Shown piece after piece: positions 56,280 through 64,000 of a stretch of DNA of 64,000 nt. Numbering within the stretch: position 1 is the first letter of the stretch; each line of letters opens with the position of its first letter. Made by a program: the position numbers and the translations under genes. The notes beneath the pieces are model-generated. The model was not told where the DNA came from. It did no database searches and saw only the letters and a program-made list of their open reading frames with translations. This DNA comes from Gammaproteobacteria bacterium (GTDB lineage: Bacteria; Pseudomonadota; Gammaproteobacteria; Steroidobacterales; Steroidobacteraceae), in the NCBI GenBank assembly GCA_027366635.1, contig DAHXNE010000012.1, positions 1-64,000 of the forward strand, read 5' to 3'.

Positions 56280-56567
56280 CTATTGCGCACGTCCGGGGTG
56301 AGCGGCTCTCAATAGAGCATCGATCTCCGCTTCGGCCCGCAGCCAGTCCTGTGTCTCGTTGCCCGCCGCGAAACCGCGCCGCTCGGCGTGAAAGTACGCC
56401 GCCTCAGCGATCATTGCGCGTCGAGTTTCTTCCGTCACATGCTCGGCCGTGGCCTCTGAGGGCGTCCTGGCCGTGGGTTTGAGTCGCCGCGTCTCGCGGC
56501 GTGAGGGCATTTTTGCCGGTGCAGTAGCCTCGACAGTCGGGGCGGGATCAGATCGACGGTCTGCCAT
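56280..56567 (-). CDS. DUF2934 family small protein
   Basis: A 95-aa hydrophilic protein. The C-terminal part has the DUF2934 pattern: IAEAAYFHAERRGFAAGNETQDWLRAEAEI is recognisable in two halves (AAYFHAERRGF, then DWLRAEAEIDALL). The N-terminal 45 residues are basic and disordered. The start at 56567 has AGGAGG four bases upstream. Such proteins are common in proteobacteria and have no known function. It is convergent with cnoX. Confidence 0.83.
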   Translation of the reverse strand: MADRRSDPAPTVEATAPAKMPSRRETRRLKPTARTPSEATAEHVTEETRRAMIAEAAYFHAERRGFAAGNETQDWLRAEAEIDALLRAAHPGRAQ

Positions 56568-56739
56568 AAATCCTCCTCGTGATGGCTCGTGAGACGGTGC
56601 GGCACTCGCTGTGCCTCGCAAGCGGCGGGCTCCGAACCCGCTCCTGCGCTACCCCCCAAGCATAGAACCGAAAGGCCCGAGACGCCAAATCACCCACCGC
56701 ACGCCCTCGACATGCGTTAGCAATGTCCACAAACTATCC

Positions 56740-56769
56740 GCGGACTGTCCGCTGTCCGCCGGCCGGACA
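56740..56769. promoter_or_regulatory. Paired inverted repeats, candidate enhancer (UAS) of the ABC pump operon
   Basis: Two adjacent inverted repeats share the GTCCG/CGGAC half-site: GCGGAC-T-GTCCGC (56740-56752, perfect) and TGTCCG-CCGGC-CGGACA (56753-56769, perfect arms). They lie roughly 105-135 bp upstream of the predicted sigma-54 start site, the usual distance for NtrC-family enhancer sites. The NtrC-family protein at 63306 is the natural candidate to bind them. Sequence features are seen; binding is inferred. Confidence 0.7.
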
Positions 56770-56817
56770 ATTCGCTCGCCCAAGCACGCGCAAAGGAATA
56801 CACATAATCTTATTTAC

Positions 56818-56830
56818 AATCAAATAGTTA
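56818..56830 (+). promoter_or_regulatory. IHF binding site, perfect consensus
   Basis: AATCAAATAGTTA matches the IHF consensus WATCAANNNNTTR at every defined base. It lies in an AT-rich stretch (about 56790-56835) between the paired inverted repeats and the -24/-12 promoter. There it would bend DNA so that an enhancer-bound activator can touch sigma-54 polymerase. Confidence 0.7.
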
Positions 56831-56847
56831 TCAGACTCACTACGTCA

Positions 56848-56863
56848 TGGCATGCGGCGTGCA
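56848..56863 (+). promoter_or_regulatory. Sigma-54 (-24/-12) promoter of the ABC pump operon
   Basis: TGGCATGCGGCGTGCA has GG at 56849-56850 and GC at 56861-56862 with exactly 10 bp between them. It matches TGGCAyGNNNNTTGCA except for G in place of the first T of TTGC. The predicted start is near 56874, giving a leader of about 26 bases to the ATG at 56900. An NtrC-family activator is encoded at the end of the same cluster. Confidence 0.75.
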
Positions 56864-56899
56864 TCAAGTACGCCGCGCAAGAGTTTTCGTACCCGAATT

Positions 56900-58228
56900 A
56901 TGAGCATTCTCGATCTGAAGCCCTCGCCTCCCGACACCCCTGCAGCGCAGGCCACGGTGCCGATTCGCGGCACCGCGAACCAGGACATTGCCACGGCCAC
57001 GGCACCGCCTTGGTATCGGCGCCGCTGGATCCAAGCGCTCCTCGCCGTGGCGGTGCTGGCAATTGCCGCGACGGCGGGGCTCCTTTACGCCTGGCTGCAA
57101 TCGGCCAACATCGTGTCTCTCTCACGGCTGGAACTGGCAACCGTCCACCGCGGCTCCTTTGTCCAGGACGTCTCGGCGAACGGCACGGTCATTGCGGCAG
57201 TCAGCCCAACGTTGATCGCCACCGCGGCCGGAACGGTCCGCTACAAAGTGCACCCCGGGGACCGCGTCCGGCGGGGTCAGGTCCTCGCCCGGGTCGACAG
57301 CCCGGAGCTGCAAAACGAATATCAGCGTCAGCTCGCCACCCTCAAGAGCATGAACGCCGCCCTCGAACAGGAACGGGTCCAGCTGCGCGAGCAGCTCATC
57401 AACAGCCAACAGCAGGCCAACCTCGCCGCCGTCAGAATGAATGCCCAGCTGCGTGACCTGCAGCGCGCTCAGGCCGCCTGGCGCGTGCACGTCATCAGCG
57501 AGCGCAGCTACGAGGGGGCCTACGATAGCTATTCGGTCGCCCGGCTCGACTTCGAGAACGCGCGCGATGATGCGCATCTCGATCGCCAGCAGATCCTGCT
57601 CAGTCTGCGCCGGCGAACGCTGGCACGTGATGCCCAGGCTCTGCGCGTCGCGGAACTCAAAGCCCGCGTGGACGCCCTCACCGTCCGCTCGCCGGTCACT
57701 GGCCTGGTGGCGCAGACCCTGCAGCCCGATCAGTCATATGTCGCCGAGAACGCCCCGCTGGTGAGAGTCGTCGACTTGAATGCGCTCGCGATCCGGTTCC
57801 AAGTGGCCGAATCGCTGGCCAACGGCATCGTCCCGGGCATGCCCGCCGACATCACCCTCGGCGGACAGACCGTCCCGGGCGTCGTCACGGACATCGCTCC
57901 GGCCGTCGTCGATGGCTGGGTTACCGGACGGGCGCGCTTCAAGGGCGCCGCGCCGCGGGGTCTGCGCCAGAACGAGCAAGCCTCGGTTCGAATCATTCTC
58001 GGCCAGAAAAACCATGTGCTGATGGTGGACCGCGGCGCCTACATCAGGGCCAAAACCCGCTTCGTCTACCTCGTGCGCGGCACCGAAGCGGTACGGGTCC
58101 CGGTCACGCTCGGGGCCGCATCGATCTCCCAAGTCGAAGTCCTTCGGGGACTCACCGTCGGGGACCGGATCGTCATCTCCAATCCCCGCGCGCTGCACGG
58201 TGCGCGCCAAGTCAAAATCATCCGCTGA
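56900..58228 (+). CDS. MacA-like periplasmic adaptor of an ABC-type efflux pump (pump 3)
   Basis: A 442-aa membrane fusion protein anchored by one N-terminal helix (about 48-68) after a cytoplasmic leader. A lipoyl half (VSANGTVIAAVSPTLIATAA) and its partner (LTVRSPVTGLVAQTLQPDQSY) flank a long helical hairpin (about 140-260). A beta-barrel and C-terminal domain follow (VYLVRGTEAVRVPV, VEVLRGLTVGDRIV). It is the first gene after a sigma-54 promoter and precedes ATPase, two permeases and TolC, the layout of MacAB-TolC-like exporters. The substrate is unknown. Confidence 0.92.
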   Translation: MSILDLKPSPPDTPAAQATVPIRGTANQDIATATAPPWYRRRWIQALLAVAVLAIAATAGLLYAWLQSANIVSLSRLELATVHRGSFVQDVSANGTVIAAVSPTLIATAAGTVRYKVHPGDRVRRGQVLARVDSPELQNEYQRQLATLKSMNAALEQERVQLREQLINSQQQANLAAVRMNAQLRDLQRAQAAWRVHVISERSYEGAYDSYSVARLDFENARDDAHLDRQQILLSLRRRTLARDAQALRVAELKARVDALTVRSPVTGLVAQTLQPDQSYVAENAPLVRVVDLNALAIRFQVAESLANGIVPGMPADITLGGQTVPGVVTDIAPAVVDGWVTGRARFKGAAPRGLRQNEQASVRIILGQKNHVLMVDRGAYIRAKTRFVYLVRGTEAVRVPVTLGAASISQVEVLRGLTVGDRIVISNPRALHGARQVKIIR

Positions 58229-58246
58229 GCGCCAGCCGAGGTTGCC

Positions 58247-58978
58247 ATGCTCGAGATGCATAACATCAGTAAAGTCTACCGCACCGACATGATCGAAACG
58301 CATGCGCTGCGCGAGTTCTCCCTGCAGGTCGCGGCCGGAGAATTCGTCGCGGTCAGCGGCCCCTCCGGCTCCGGCAAGACCACCTTCCTCAATGTGGCGG
58401 GACTGCTCGAGACTTTCGACGGCGGCACCTACAGGCTCGACGGCCAGGACGTCAGCGGACTGTCGGACAACGCGCGCGCGCGGATTCGCAACGAGAAGAT
58501 CGGCTTCGTCTTCCAGAGCTTCAACCTCATTGCGGATCTGGACATCTTCGACAACGTCGATGTGCCGCTGCGCTATCGGCGCATGAAGGCCGACGAGCGC
58601 AAGGCGCGCATCACCAACAGCCTCGAGCTCGTCGGCCTGACCTCGCGCATGCGGCATCTACCCTCGCAACTCTCCGGCGGACAGCAGCAACGCGCCGCGA
58701 TCGCCCGCGCCATCGCGGGCGACCCGGCGCTCATACTGGCCGATGAGCCCACCGGCAACCTGGACTCGCTCATGGCCCGTCAGATCATGGGTCTGCTGGA
58801 AAAGATCAACTCGATGGGCACCACTGTGGTGCTGGTTACCCACGATCCGGAGCTCGCCCGGCGCGCCCAGCGCAATATCCACGTCATCGACGGTCTGGTC
58901 GCGGACACCGTTGCCCCTTCGGACCCTGCCGCCCGCGGCCCGCACGGGCAAACACACGCCGAATCGGCGGTGGACTGA
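58247..58978 (+). CDS. ABC transporter ATPase, MacB/LolD type (pump 3)
   Basis: A 243-aa ATP-binding subunit. Walker [10 protein letters not shown] at 38-46, Q-loop FVFQSFNLI, signature LSGGQQQR at 142-149, Walker [14 protein letters not shown] from 162 and the switch histidine near 199 (VTHDPE) are all present. The motifs and length place it with LolD/MacB ATPases that energise mechanotransmission rather than transport through the membrane. It is a separate chain here, whereas in E. coli MacB it is fused to its permease. It lies 18 bp after the adaptor gene. Confidence 0.95.
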   Translation: MLEMHNISKVYRTDMIETHALREFSLQVAAGEFVAVSGPSGSGKTTFLNVAGLLETFDGGTYRLDGQDVSGLSDNARARIRNEKIGFVFQSFNLIADLDIFDNVDVPLRYRRMKADERKARITNSLELVGLTSRMRHLPSQLSGGQQQRAAIARAIAGDPALILADEPTGNLDSLMARQIMGLLEKINSMGTTVVLVTHDPELARRAQRNIHVIDGLVADTVAPSDPAARGPHGQTHAESAVD

Positions 58979-58991
58979 GGCAGGCGGCGCC

Positions 58992-60335
58992 GTGATCGGT
59001 TACTACCTGCGCCTCGCCCTGCGGAGCTTCCGGCGCGCTCCGGGTCTGACCGCGTTGATGGTGAGCGCCATCGCCATCGGAATCGCCGCCTGCATCGTGA
59101 CCCTGACGGTCTATCACGGCATGGCGAACAATCCGATCTGGTGGAAGAACGGCGAGCTGTATGCGGTGACGGTGAATCCGTCGACCCCGAACCGGACTCG
59201 CGAAGCCGGGTTGCCCGCCTACGGACCCGGCCAACTCGCCTACGACGACGCGACCTACCTGTTCGGCTCCAGCATCCCGAAGCGCAAGGCGCTGCTGACG
59301 TTCCTGTTCGGATCGATCAGCGGCGCACCGGACCAGACCCGTCCGCTGCCGACCATGACGCGGGCAACGACCGCGGGCTTCTTCCGCATGTTCGCTGTGC
59401 CCTTCCGCTACGGCGGCCCCTGGAGCAAGGCCGCCGACCGCGGGCCAGAGCCCGTCATGGTGCTGAGCGGCCGGGAGAACCACAAGCTCTTCGGCGGCGC
59501 CGACAGCGTCGGACGCACGCTGCTGTGGAGCGGGCACCGTTTCCGCGTCGTCGGCGTGCTGGCGCCCTGGCATCCGTTGCCCCGCTTTTACGACCTGTCC
59601 GCGGGCAACGGCGGCGCGTTCGCCCGGCCCGCCGGTGCGTTCATCCCCTTCCAATGGGGACCGGTTCTGGGCGACTGGCCCGCCGGGGACTTAAGCTGTG
59701 ATACGCACGGCTCGTCCACCACGCCCACCACATACCAGGAGCTGCTCGGCTCGAGCTGTACCTGGATCGGCCTGTGGGTCGAGCTGCCCACGCCGGCGGC
59801 CCAGCGACACTTTCTGGCCTTCATGCAGGCCTACGCGGCGAACCAGCGCGCGGCGGGGCGCTTCCAAGCGGTGAACACCCATCTGTGGACAGTCAGTCAA
59901 TGGCTGACACTGCACCACGTGGTCAGCCATCGCAGCGGACTGCTGGTGAACCTCGCCTTTGCGCTGCTCGCGGTATGTCTGATCAACACTCTGGGCATTC
60001 TGCTCGCGAAGTTCCTGCGTGGCGCGCCGGTCGCCGGCGTCCGCCGCGCTCTTGGGGCCAGCCGGCGGCAGATCTTCGCCCAACATCTGGTGGAGGCCGG
60101 CGCCGTGTCGTTGGCCGGGGCCGTGCTCGGTCTCGCGCTCAGCGCCGCCGGCCTTGCCGGCGTGCGCCTGATGTATCGCGGCAGCTCGGCCGCCTACGGA
60201 AAGTTCGCGCACTTCGATGCCATCGGCCTCGCCTGGGCGGTGGCCCTGGCTTTCGTCTCGACGATCGTCGCCGGGCTGTATCCGGCCTGGCGGATCGGCC
60301 GCCGGGCGCCCGCCACCTACCTCAAGAGCCAATAG
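58992..60335 (+). CDS. FtsX/MacB-type ABC permease 1 (pump 3)
   Basis: A 447-aa permease subunit. One N-terminal helix (about 17-40, in RAPGLTALMVSAIAIGIAA) is followed by a large periplasmic domain (about 45-310) and three C-terminal helices with the FtsX loop VRRALGASRRQIFAQHLVEA. The periplasmic domain has a pair of cysteines about 20 residues apart (DLSCDTH and GSSCTWI), a possible disulfide. It starts with GTG, 13 bp after the ATPase gene. Together with permease 2 it would form a heterodimer around one ATPase dimer. Confidence 0.9.
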   Translation: MIGYYLRLALRSFRRAPGLTALMVSAIAIGIAACIVTLTVYHGMANNPIWWKNGELYAVTVNPSTPNRTREAGLPAYGPGQLAYDDATYLFGSSIPKRKALLTFLFGSISGAPDQTRPLPTMTRATTAGFFRMFAVPFRYGGPWSKAADRGPEPVMVLSGRENHKLFGGADSVGRTLLWSGHRFRVVGVLAPWHPLPRFYDLSAGNGGAFARPAGAFIPFQWGPVLGDWPAGDLSCDTHGSSTTPTTYQELLGSSCTWIGLWVELPTPAAQRHFLAFMQAYAANQRAAGRFQAVNTHLWTVSQWLTLHHVVSHRSGLLVNLAFALLAVCLINTLGILLAKFLRGAPVAGVRRALGASRRQIFAQHLVEAGAVSLAGAVLGLALSAAGLAGVRLMYRGSSAAYGKFAHFDAIGLAWAVALAFVSTIVAGLYPAWRIGRRAPATYLKSQ

Positions 60336-60359
60336 TCGCATCGCACCACCGGTATTCTC

Positions 60360-61574
60360 ATGGCACTCACCTCCCATCCGCTGCTCTCCGCGCTGCGGCG
60401 CAATCCGACCGGCGCCGTCCTGATCGCCCTGCAAATCGGCATCACGCTCGCCATCCTGGTCAATGCCGCCGCGATCGTCACCCGGGCGATCCAAAAGATG
60501 AGCCGGCCGTCCGGCGTCGACACCCGCGACACCTTCGTGATGACGATGGTGGGCCTGTCCAAGAACTTCAACGTCTACAGCACCTCGAGCGCGGACCTCG
60601 CCTACTTGAGACATCTTCCGGGCGTAGCGGCCGCCAGTATCGTCTTTGGCACCCCACTGACGGACAACGGTAGCGACACATCCGTCGGACGCTCACCGGG
60701 GTCGCGCGGCCCGACCGTCACCAGCGCCCTCCTGCCGGTGGATCAGCAGGGCCTGCGGACACTCGATGTGGCGCTGATCGCGGGCCGGAATTTCCGCGGC
60801 AGTGAAATCCGCGTGCCCTCGGCCGCCCATCCGGATCCGCGAATCGGCGAGGTGATCGTCACCCAGGCGCTCGCCCACGCCCTGTTTGCGCACCAGAGCG
60901 CCCTCGGACAAACGATTTACGTGGGCAGTCACACACCGTCGACCATCATCGGCATCACGCGGAATTTCATGGGTCCGCAGCTTGGCCAGCATGCATACGA
61001 CACCGTGCTGGCGCCTGAAATCGTCACTCAATACGATATGTATGACCTGCTGGTGCGCACCCGGCCGGGCCAGCGGGCTGCCGTCTTCCGCGCCGCCAAA
61101 CGTCACATCGGCACCGCCGATCCAAACGCTGTGATCGGCCAGGCGGTGACCTTCGCTCACGCCAAACGCCTGCTGTATTCCGGGCTGCGCGATCTGGCGA
61201 TCTTCCTGTCGTTCCTCACCCTGGTGATGCTCGCCCTGTGCTGTCTAGGCATCTTCGGCCTCGGGACGTTCAACGTCGCCACCCGCACCCGGCAGATCGG
61301 CATTCGCCGGGCCCTCGGGGCGCGCCGGCGCGACATCGTGGCACTATTCCTCGCCGAGAACGCCCTCGTCGTGGCGATCGGGGCGATTTTCGGCTGCCTG
61401 CTCGCGCTCGCCATCGGGCAGTGGCTTACGGATCACGATGGGGTCGCCCGCCTCGATCCGTGGTATCTGCTGGTCGGCGTCGCCATCCTCGCGCTCACCA
61501 GCCAACTGGCTGCCTGGCAGCCGGCACGCCGCGCCGCGCGCATCCCGCCATCGGTGGCGACGCGCACGATCTGA
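60360..61574 (+). CDS. FtsX/MacB-type ABC permease 2 (pump 3)
   Basis: A 404-aa permease with the same plan as its upstream partner: a first helix (about 18-42), a periplasmic domain (about 45-275) and three C-terminal helices with TRQIGIRRALGARRRDIVALFLAENALV. The domain lacks the cysteine pair seen in permease 1. The two permeases are clearly diverged copies, so they probably pair as a heterodimer. It lies 24 bp after permease 1. Confidence 0.9.
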   Translation: MALTSHPLLSALRRNPTGAVLIALQIGITLAILVNAAAIVTRAIQKMSRPSGVDTRDTFVMTMVGLSKNFNVYSTSSADLAYLRHLPGVAAASIVFGTPLTDNGSDTSVGRSPGSRGPTVTSALLPVDQQGLRTLDVALIAGRNFRGSEIRVPSAAHPDPRIGEVIVTQALAHALFAHQSALGQTIYVGSHTPSTIIGITRNFMGPQLGQHAYDTVLAPEIVTQYDMYDLLVRTRPGQRAAVFRAAKRHIGTADPNAVIGQAVTFAHAKRLLYSGLRDLAIFLSFLTLVMLALCCLGIFGLGTFNVATRTRQIGIRRALGARRRDIVALFLAENALVVAIGAIFGCLLALAIGQWLTDHDGVARLDPWYLLVGVAILALTSQLAAWQPARRAARIPPSVATRTI

Positions 61575-61701
61575 TCTCGAGGCATGCGCCGCGGCGTACC
61601 GGCGCGCGAGCGCCTTGGCGGTTGCGCCCATCCGGCGTGTCGTCCCCGGTACTGCCGTTCTGCGGTAAGGCTTCATTTATTTGTTTGGATGAGGGAATCC
61701 G

Positions 61702-63153
61702 ATGCGAAAAATCACCCACCACGACCTGCTGGCCCTGCTCGGCGGCGCCCTCGCCCTCGCCTGTGCCACCGCCGCCTCGGCGACCAACTTCCTGCAGGTC
61801 TATCACCAGGCCCTGCTGCACGACCCGGCCTACAGCCAGGCGCGCGCAAACTATCAGGCCGCCCGCGAGGCGCGCCCTGAGGCCTGGGCGGTGTTGCTGC
61901 CGCAGCTGTCCGCCTCGGCCGGCGAGACCTGGGATCACTCCTCGGGGCAAAACGGCCAGATCAACTCCACGTCCACCGGCTCGCTCTACAGCTCGCAACT
62001 GCCGTACGCCGAGAACACCTCCGGCAAGACCTGGAGCGTGAGCCTGAGCGAGAATCTGTTTTCGTGGACCGATTGGATGAACCTCAAGGCCGCCGATCAT
62101 CAGGTGGCCGAAGCGCAGGCAAACTACCAGGCCGCGACCCAAGGTCTGATCCTGACCACGGCCCAAGCCTATTTCAACGTTCTGGCGGCGCTCGATACGC
62201 TGCACGCGCAGCAGTCCTCGCTCAAGGCCCTGACGCTCGAGACCGCCCGAGCCCGCAAGGAATACCAAATCGGCATGATCGCCATCACCGACGTCCAGCA
62301 GGCGCGCGCGGCCCGCGACGCCGCCGCCGCCGAAGTCATCGTCAATGAGCAGGCTCTCTCGGCCGCTGAGGATCAGTTGCAGGCGATCACCGGCCGGCAG
62401 TACCGCACACTGGCCGAACCGGGCCCGGACCTGCCGCTCGCCCTGCCCAATCCAGCCAACCGCCAGGCCTGGGTGCGGGCGGCGCTGCGCCGGAACCTGT
62501 CCCTGATCGCGACCCGGTTCGCCGCCGACGCCGCCCGGGACGGCGTGCGCGCCGCGTACGGCAGCGACATTCCGACGGTAAGCCTGTATGCCAGCCGCTC
62601 CTACACCGACAATGGCACCAATGAGGCGGTATTCGGCCAGCTGTTCCATGGCCTGGGCGGAGCCAACAACGACCGGCAGATCGGCATTGAGTTCACGCTG
62701 CCGATCTTCAGCGGCGGCGGGGACGAGGCCCGCATTCACCAGTCCGAGTACCAGTCGGTCGCAGCCAATGACGCCGTGGAGGTTGCCTCCCGCTCGACCA
62801 TCCAGCAGGCGCGAACTGCCTACCTCGGCGTGATCACCGGGATCGCCGATGTGCGCGCGCTGAGCCAAGCTCTCATCGCGAGCAAAGCCGCCTATGTCGC
62901 CACCGAAGACGGTTACAAGGTCGGCCGGGAGACCGAAGTCGACGTGCTCAACGCCCTGAGCACGCTGGTATCGGCCCAGACCAACTACGCCACCAGCCGC
63001 TACGGCTACATCGACAGCCTGATTCAGCTGCAGTACGCCGCCGGCATGCTCTATCCGACGCAGGTGCGTACCATCAATTCCTGGCTCACCCGTCTCGTAG
63101 CGGTCGCGCACGGCGCCCCAACCCCCGAAGGTATGACCCCGCCAATGCACTGA
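61702..63153 (+). CDS. tolC: TolC-type outer-membrane channel (pump 3)
   Basis: A 483-aa outer-membrane protein close to E. coli TolC in plan. It has a signal peptide (cleavage near ASA-TN, residue 28), LLHDPAYSQARANYQAAREARPEA in the first repeat, SLSENLFSWTDWMNLKAADHQVAEAQ, and a second repeat with TLPIFSGGGDEARI and DGYKVGRETEVDVLNALSTL. It lacks a lipobox, as TolC does. A GAGGGA Shine-Dalgarno precedes the ATG. The 127-bp gap from permease 2 allows a separate promoter, and it could also serve other pumps. Confidence 0.93.
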   Translation: MRKITHHDLLALLGGALALACATAASATNFLQVYHQALLHDPAYSQARANYQAAREARPEAWAVLLPQLSASAGETWDHSSGQNGQINSTSTGSLYSSQLPYAENTSGKTWSVSLSENLFSWTDWMNLKAADHQVAEAQANYQAATQGLILTTAQAYFNVLAALDTLHAQQSSLKALTLETARARKEYQIGMIAITDVQQARAARDAAAAEVIVNEQALSAAEDQLQAITGRQYRTLAEPGPDLPLALPNPANRQAWVRAALRRNLSLIATRFAADAARDGVRAAYGSDIPTVSLYASRSYTDNGTNEAVFGQLFHGLGGANNDRQIGIEFTLPIFSGGGDEARIHQSEYQSVAANDAVEVASRSTIQQARTAYLGVITGIADVRALSQALIASKAAYVATEDGYKVGRETEVDVLNALSTLVSAQTNYATSRYGYIDSLIQLQYAAGMLYPTQVRTINSWLTRLVAVAHGAPTPEGMTPPMH

Positions 63154-63305
63154 GCGCTCCCGGCACGTTCGCATCATGGGCGCATTCGCAGCCTCGCTCA
63201 TGCCGGACAGGCGCCCTGGAGGCCGCAATGGCGTCAGCGTCGTTCACGCCCCGCCCCCGACGGCAGGGCGGACACCGTCCACGCCGATCCGGTACCATGA
63301 TCTCG

Positions 63306-64000
63306 ATGAGTAGTCCGCCCAGCGAGTCGCGCACCAGTCTCGCCCACAGCCGCGTGCTGGTCATCGATGACAACGAGGCGGTGCGGACCGCGCTCGAGGT
63401 GCTGTTCTCCCTGCACGGGGCGCAGGTTCTCGGCGCGGCATCCCCACCCGAAGGTCTCGCGCTATTGCGGCGCGAAGCGGTCGATCTGGTCATCCAGGAC
63501 ATGAACTTCCGTCGCGAGGCCACCGGAGGCGAGGAAGGCGTGGCGCTGTTCCATGCCATCCGCAGGCAGCACCCGGACGTACCCATCGTGCTGCTGACCG
63601 CCTGGACGCGCCTCGAGACAGCCGTCGATCTGGTCAAGGCCGGAGCCGCCGATTACCTCGCGAAGCCTTGGGACGATGAGCGTCTGCTCACCACCGCGCG
63701 CAATCTGCTCGACCTGCGCCGCGCGCGCATCGAAGCCGCCACACTGCGCTCGCGGCGGCGCACGGCGCGCGAGTCGCTCGCCAGCCGCTTCGATCTGCGT
63801 GGGGCGATCTACGACAGCGATGCGATGCACACACTGGTCGCGATGGCCGCCCAGGTCGCGCACGCGGACGTGCCGGTACTGATCACCGGGCCGAATGGCT
63901 CCGGCAAGGAAGTGCTCGCCGACATCATCCAGGCGAACTCCTCCGTCCGCAGCGGTCCCTACGTGAAAGTCAATCTCGGCGCCCTGCCGCATGACCTGGT
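63306..64000 (+). CDS. NtrC-family sigma-54-dependent response regulator (3' end outside window)
   Basis: The frame is open from ATG 63306 to the window end (231 codons visible). The receiver has Asp21-Asp22, phosphoacceptor Asp65 in LVIQDMNF and Lys120 in YLAKPWDD. A short linker leads into the AAA+ domain with Walker A GPNGSGKE at 195-202. The GAFTGA loop and Fis-type HTH lie beyond the window. Such regulators drive sigma-54 promoters, and one with UAS and IHF sites precedes the pump-3 operon just upstream. A cognate kinase gene would be expected to the right. Confidence 0.92.
   Translation, partial: MSSPPSESRTSLAHSRVLVIDDNEAVRTALEVLFSLHGAQVLGAASPPEGLALLRREAVDLVIQDMNFRREATGGEEGVALFHAIRRQHPDVPIVLLTAWTRLETAVDLVKAGAADYLAKPWDDERLLTTARNLLDLRRARIEAATLRSRRRTARESLASRFDLRGAIYDSDAMHTLVAMAAQVAHADVPVLITGPNGSGKEVLADIIQANSSVRSGPYVKVNLGALPHDL

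Overview
This window is GC-rich chromosomal DNA, almost fully coding, from what looks like a Gammaproteobacterium. The best lineage clue is a fused aspartate kinase/diaminopimelate decarboxylase gene, an arrangement known from Xanthomonadales and related orders. A PA3496-type small protein, a paired PBP1b and TPR lipoprotein, CnoX, YgiD, QueD and a YajR-type exporter fit the same picture. The exact genus cannot be read from the sequence. I see no rRNA, CRISPR array or insertion sequence.

Layout. 0-0.9 kb: the edge of a mobile element (a truncated ParB-like phage protein and a small phage-type gene) next to the 3' end of a tRNA-Ala gene, probably the attachment site. 1-8 kb: housekeeping genes (Bcp peroxiredoxin, a histidine-phosphatase-like pseudoenzyme, a diguanylate cyclase, CtaG and Sco1 oxidase assembly factors, an MFS transporter, a DUF2147 protein, exonuclease III). 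8-15 kb, mostly minus strand: TPR lipoprotein and PBP1b, the LysC-LysA fusion, a small acidic protein, a DUF62 SAM hydrolase and a DksA/TraR protein. 15-19 kb: an orphan FixJ-type regulator, 3-methyladenine glycosylase and aminopeptidase N. 19-25 kb: a leucine/isovalerate catabolic locus, with mccA-mccB divergent from ivd-gntR around one inverted-repeat operator. 25-38 kb: SDR, ferredoxin-NADP reductase, MFS transporters, a LytS-type kinase, QueD, DUF190, M61 peptidase, an amino acid permease and a K+ channel.

38-63 kb is an efflux-rich segment with three complete envelope-spanning pumps, each with its own outer-membrane component and its own type of regulator. Pump 1 (38.0-44.6 kb) is an RND system whose operon also encodes a DUF2892 membrane protein and a 67-residue, internally deleted sulfide:quinone reductase. 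A divergent ArsR-family repressor with the cysteine pair of the YgaV/BigR/SqrR persulfide sensors faces it across a palindrome. Pump 2 (47.5-53.0 kb) is a second RND system, divergent from an OmpR-type two-component pair whose kinase gene overlaps a CnoX-type thioredoxin gene. Pump 3 (56.7-64 kb) is a MacA-like adaptor, separate ABC ATPase, two FtsX-type permeases and TolC, followed by an NtrC-family regulator cut by the window end. Its promoter region carries paired inverted repeats, a perfect IHF consensus and a sigma-54 -24/-12 element in the textbook order.

The observations most worth following are the putative persulfide-sensing RND locus with its in-frame SQR remnant, the complete sigma-54/IHF/UAS control region of the ABC pump, the probable tRNA-Ala integration site, and the histidine phosphatase relative that has lost both catalytic histidines.
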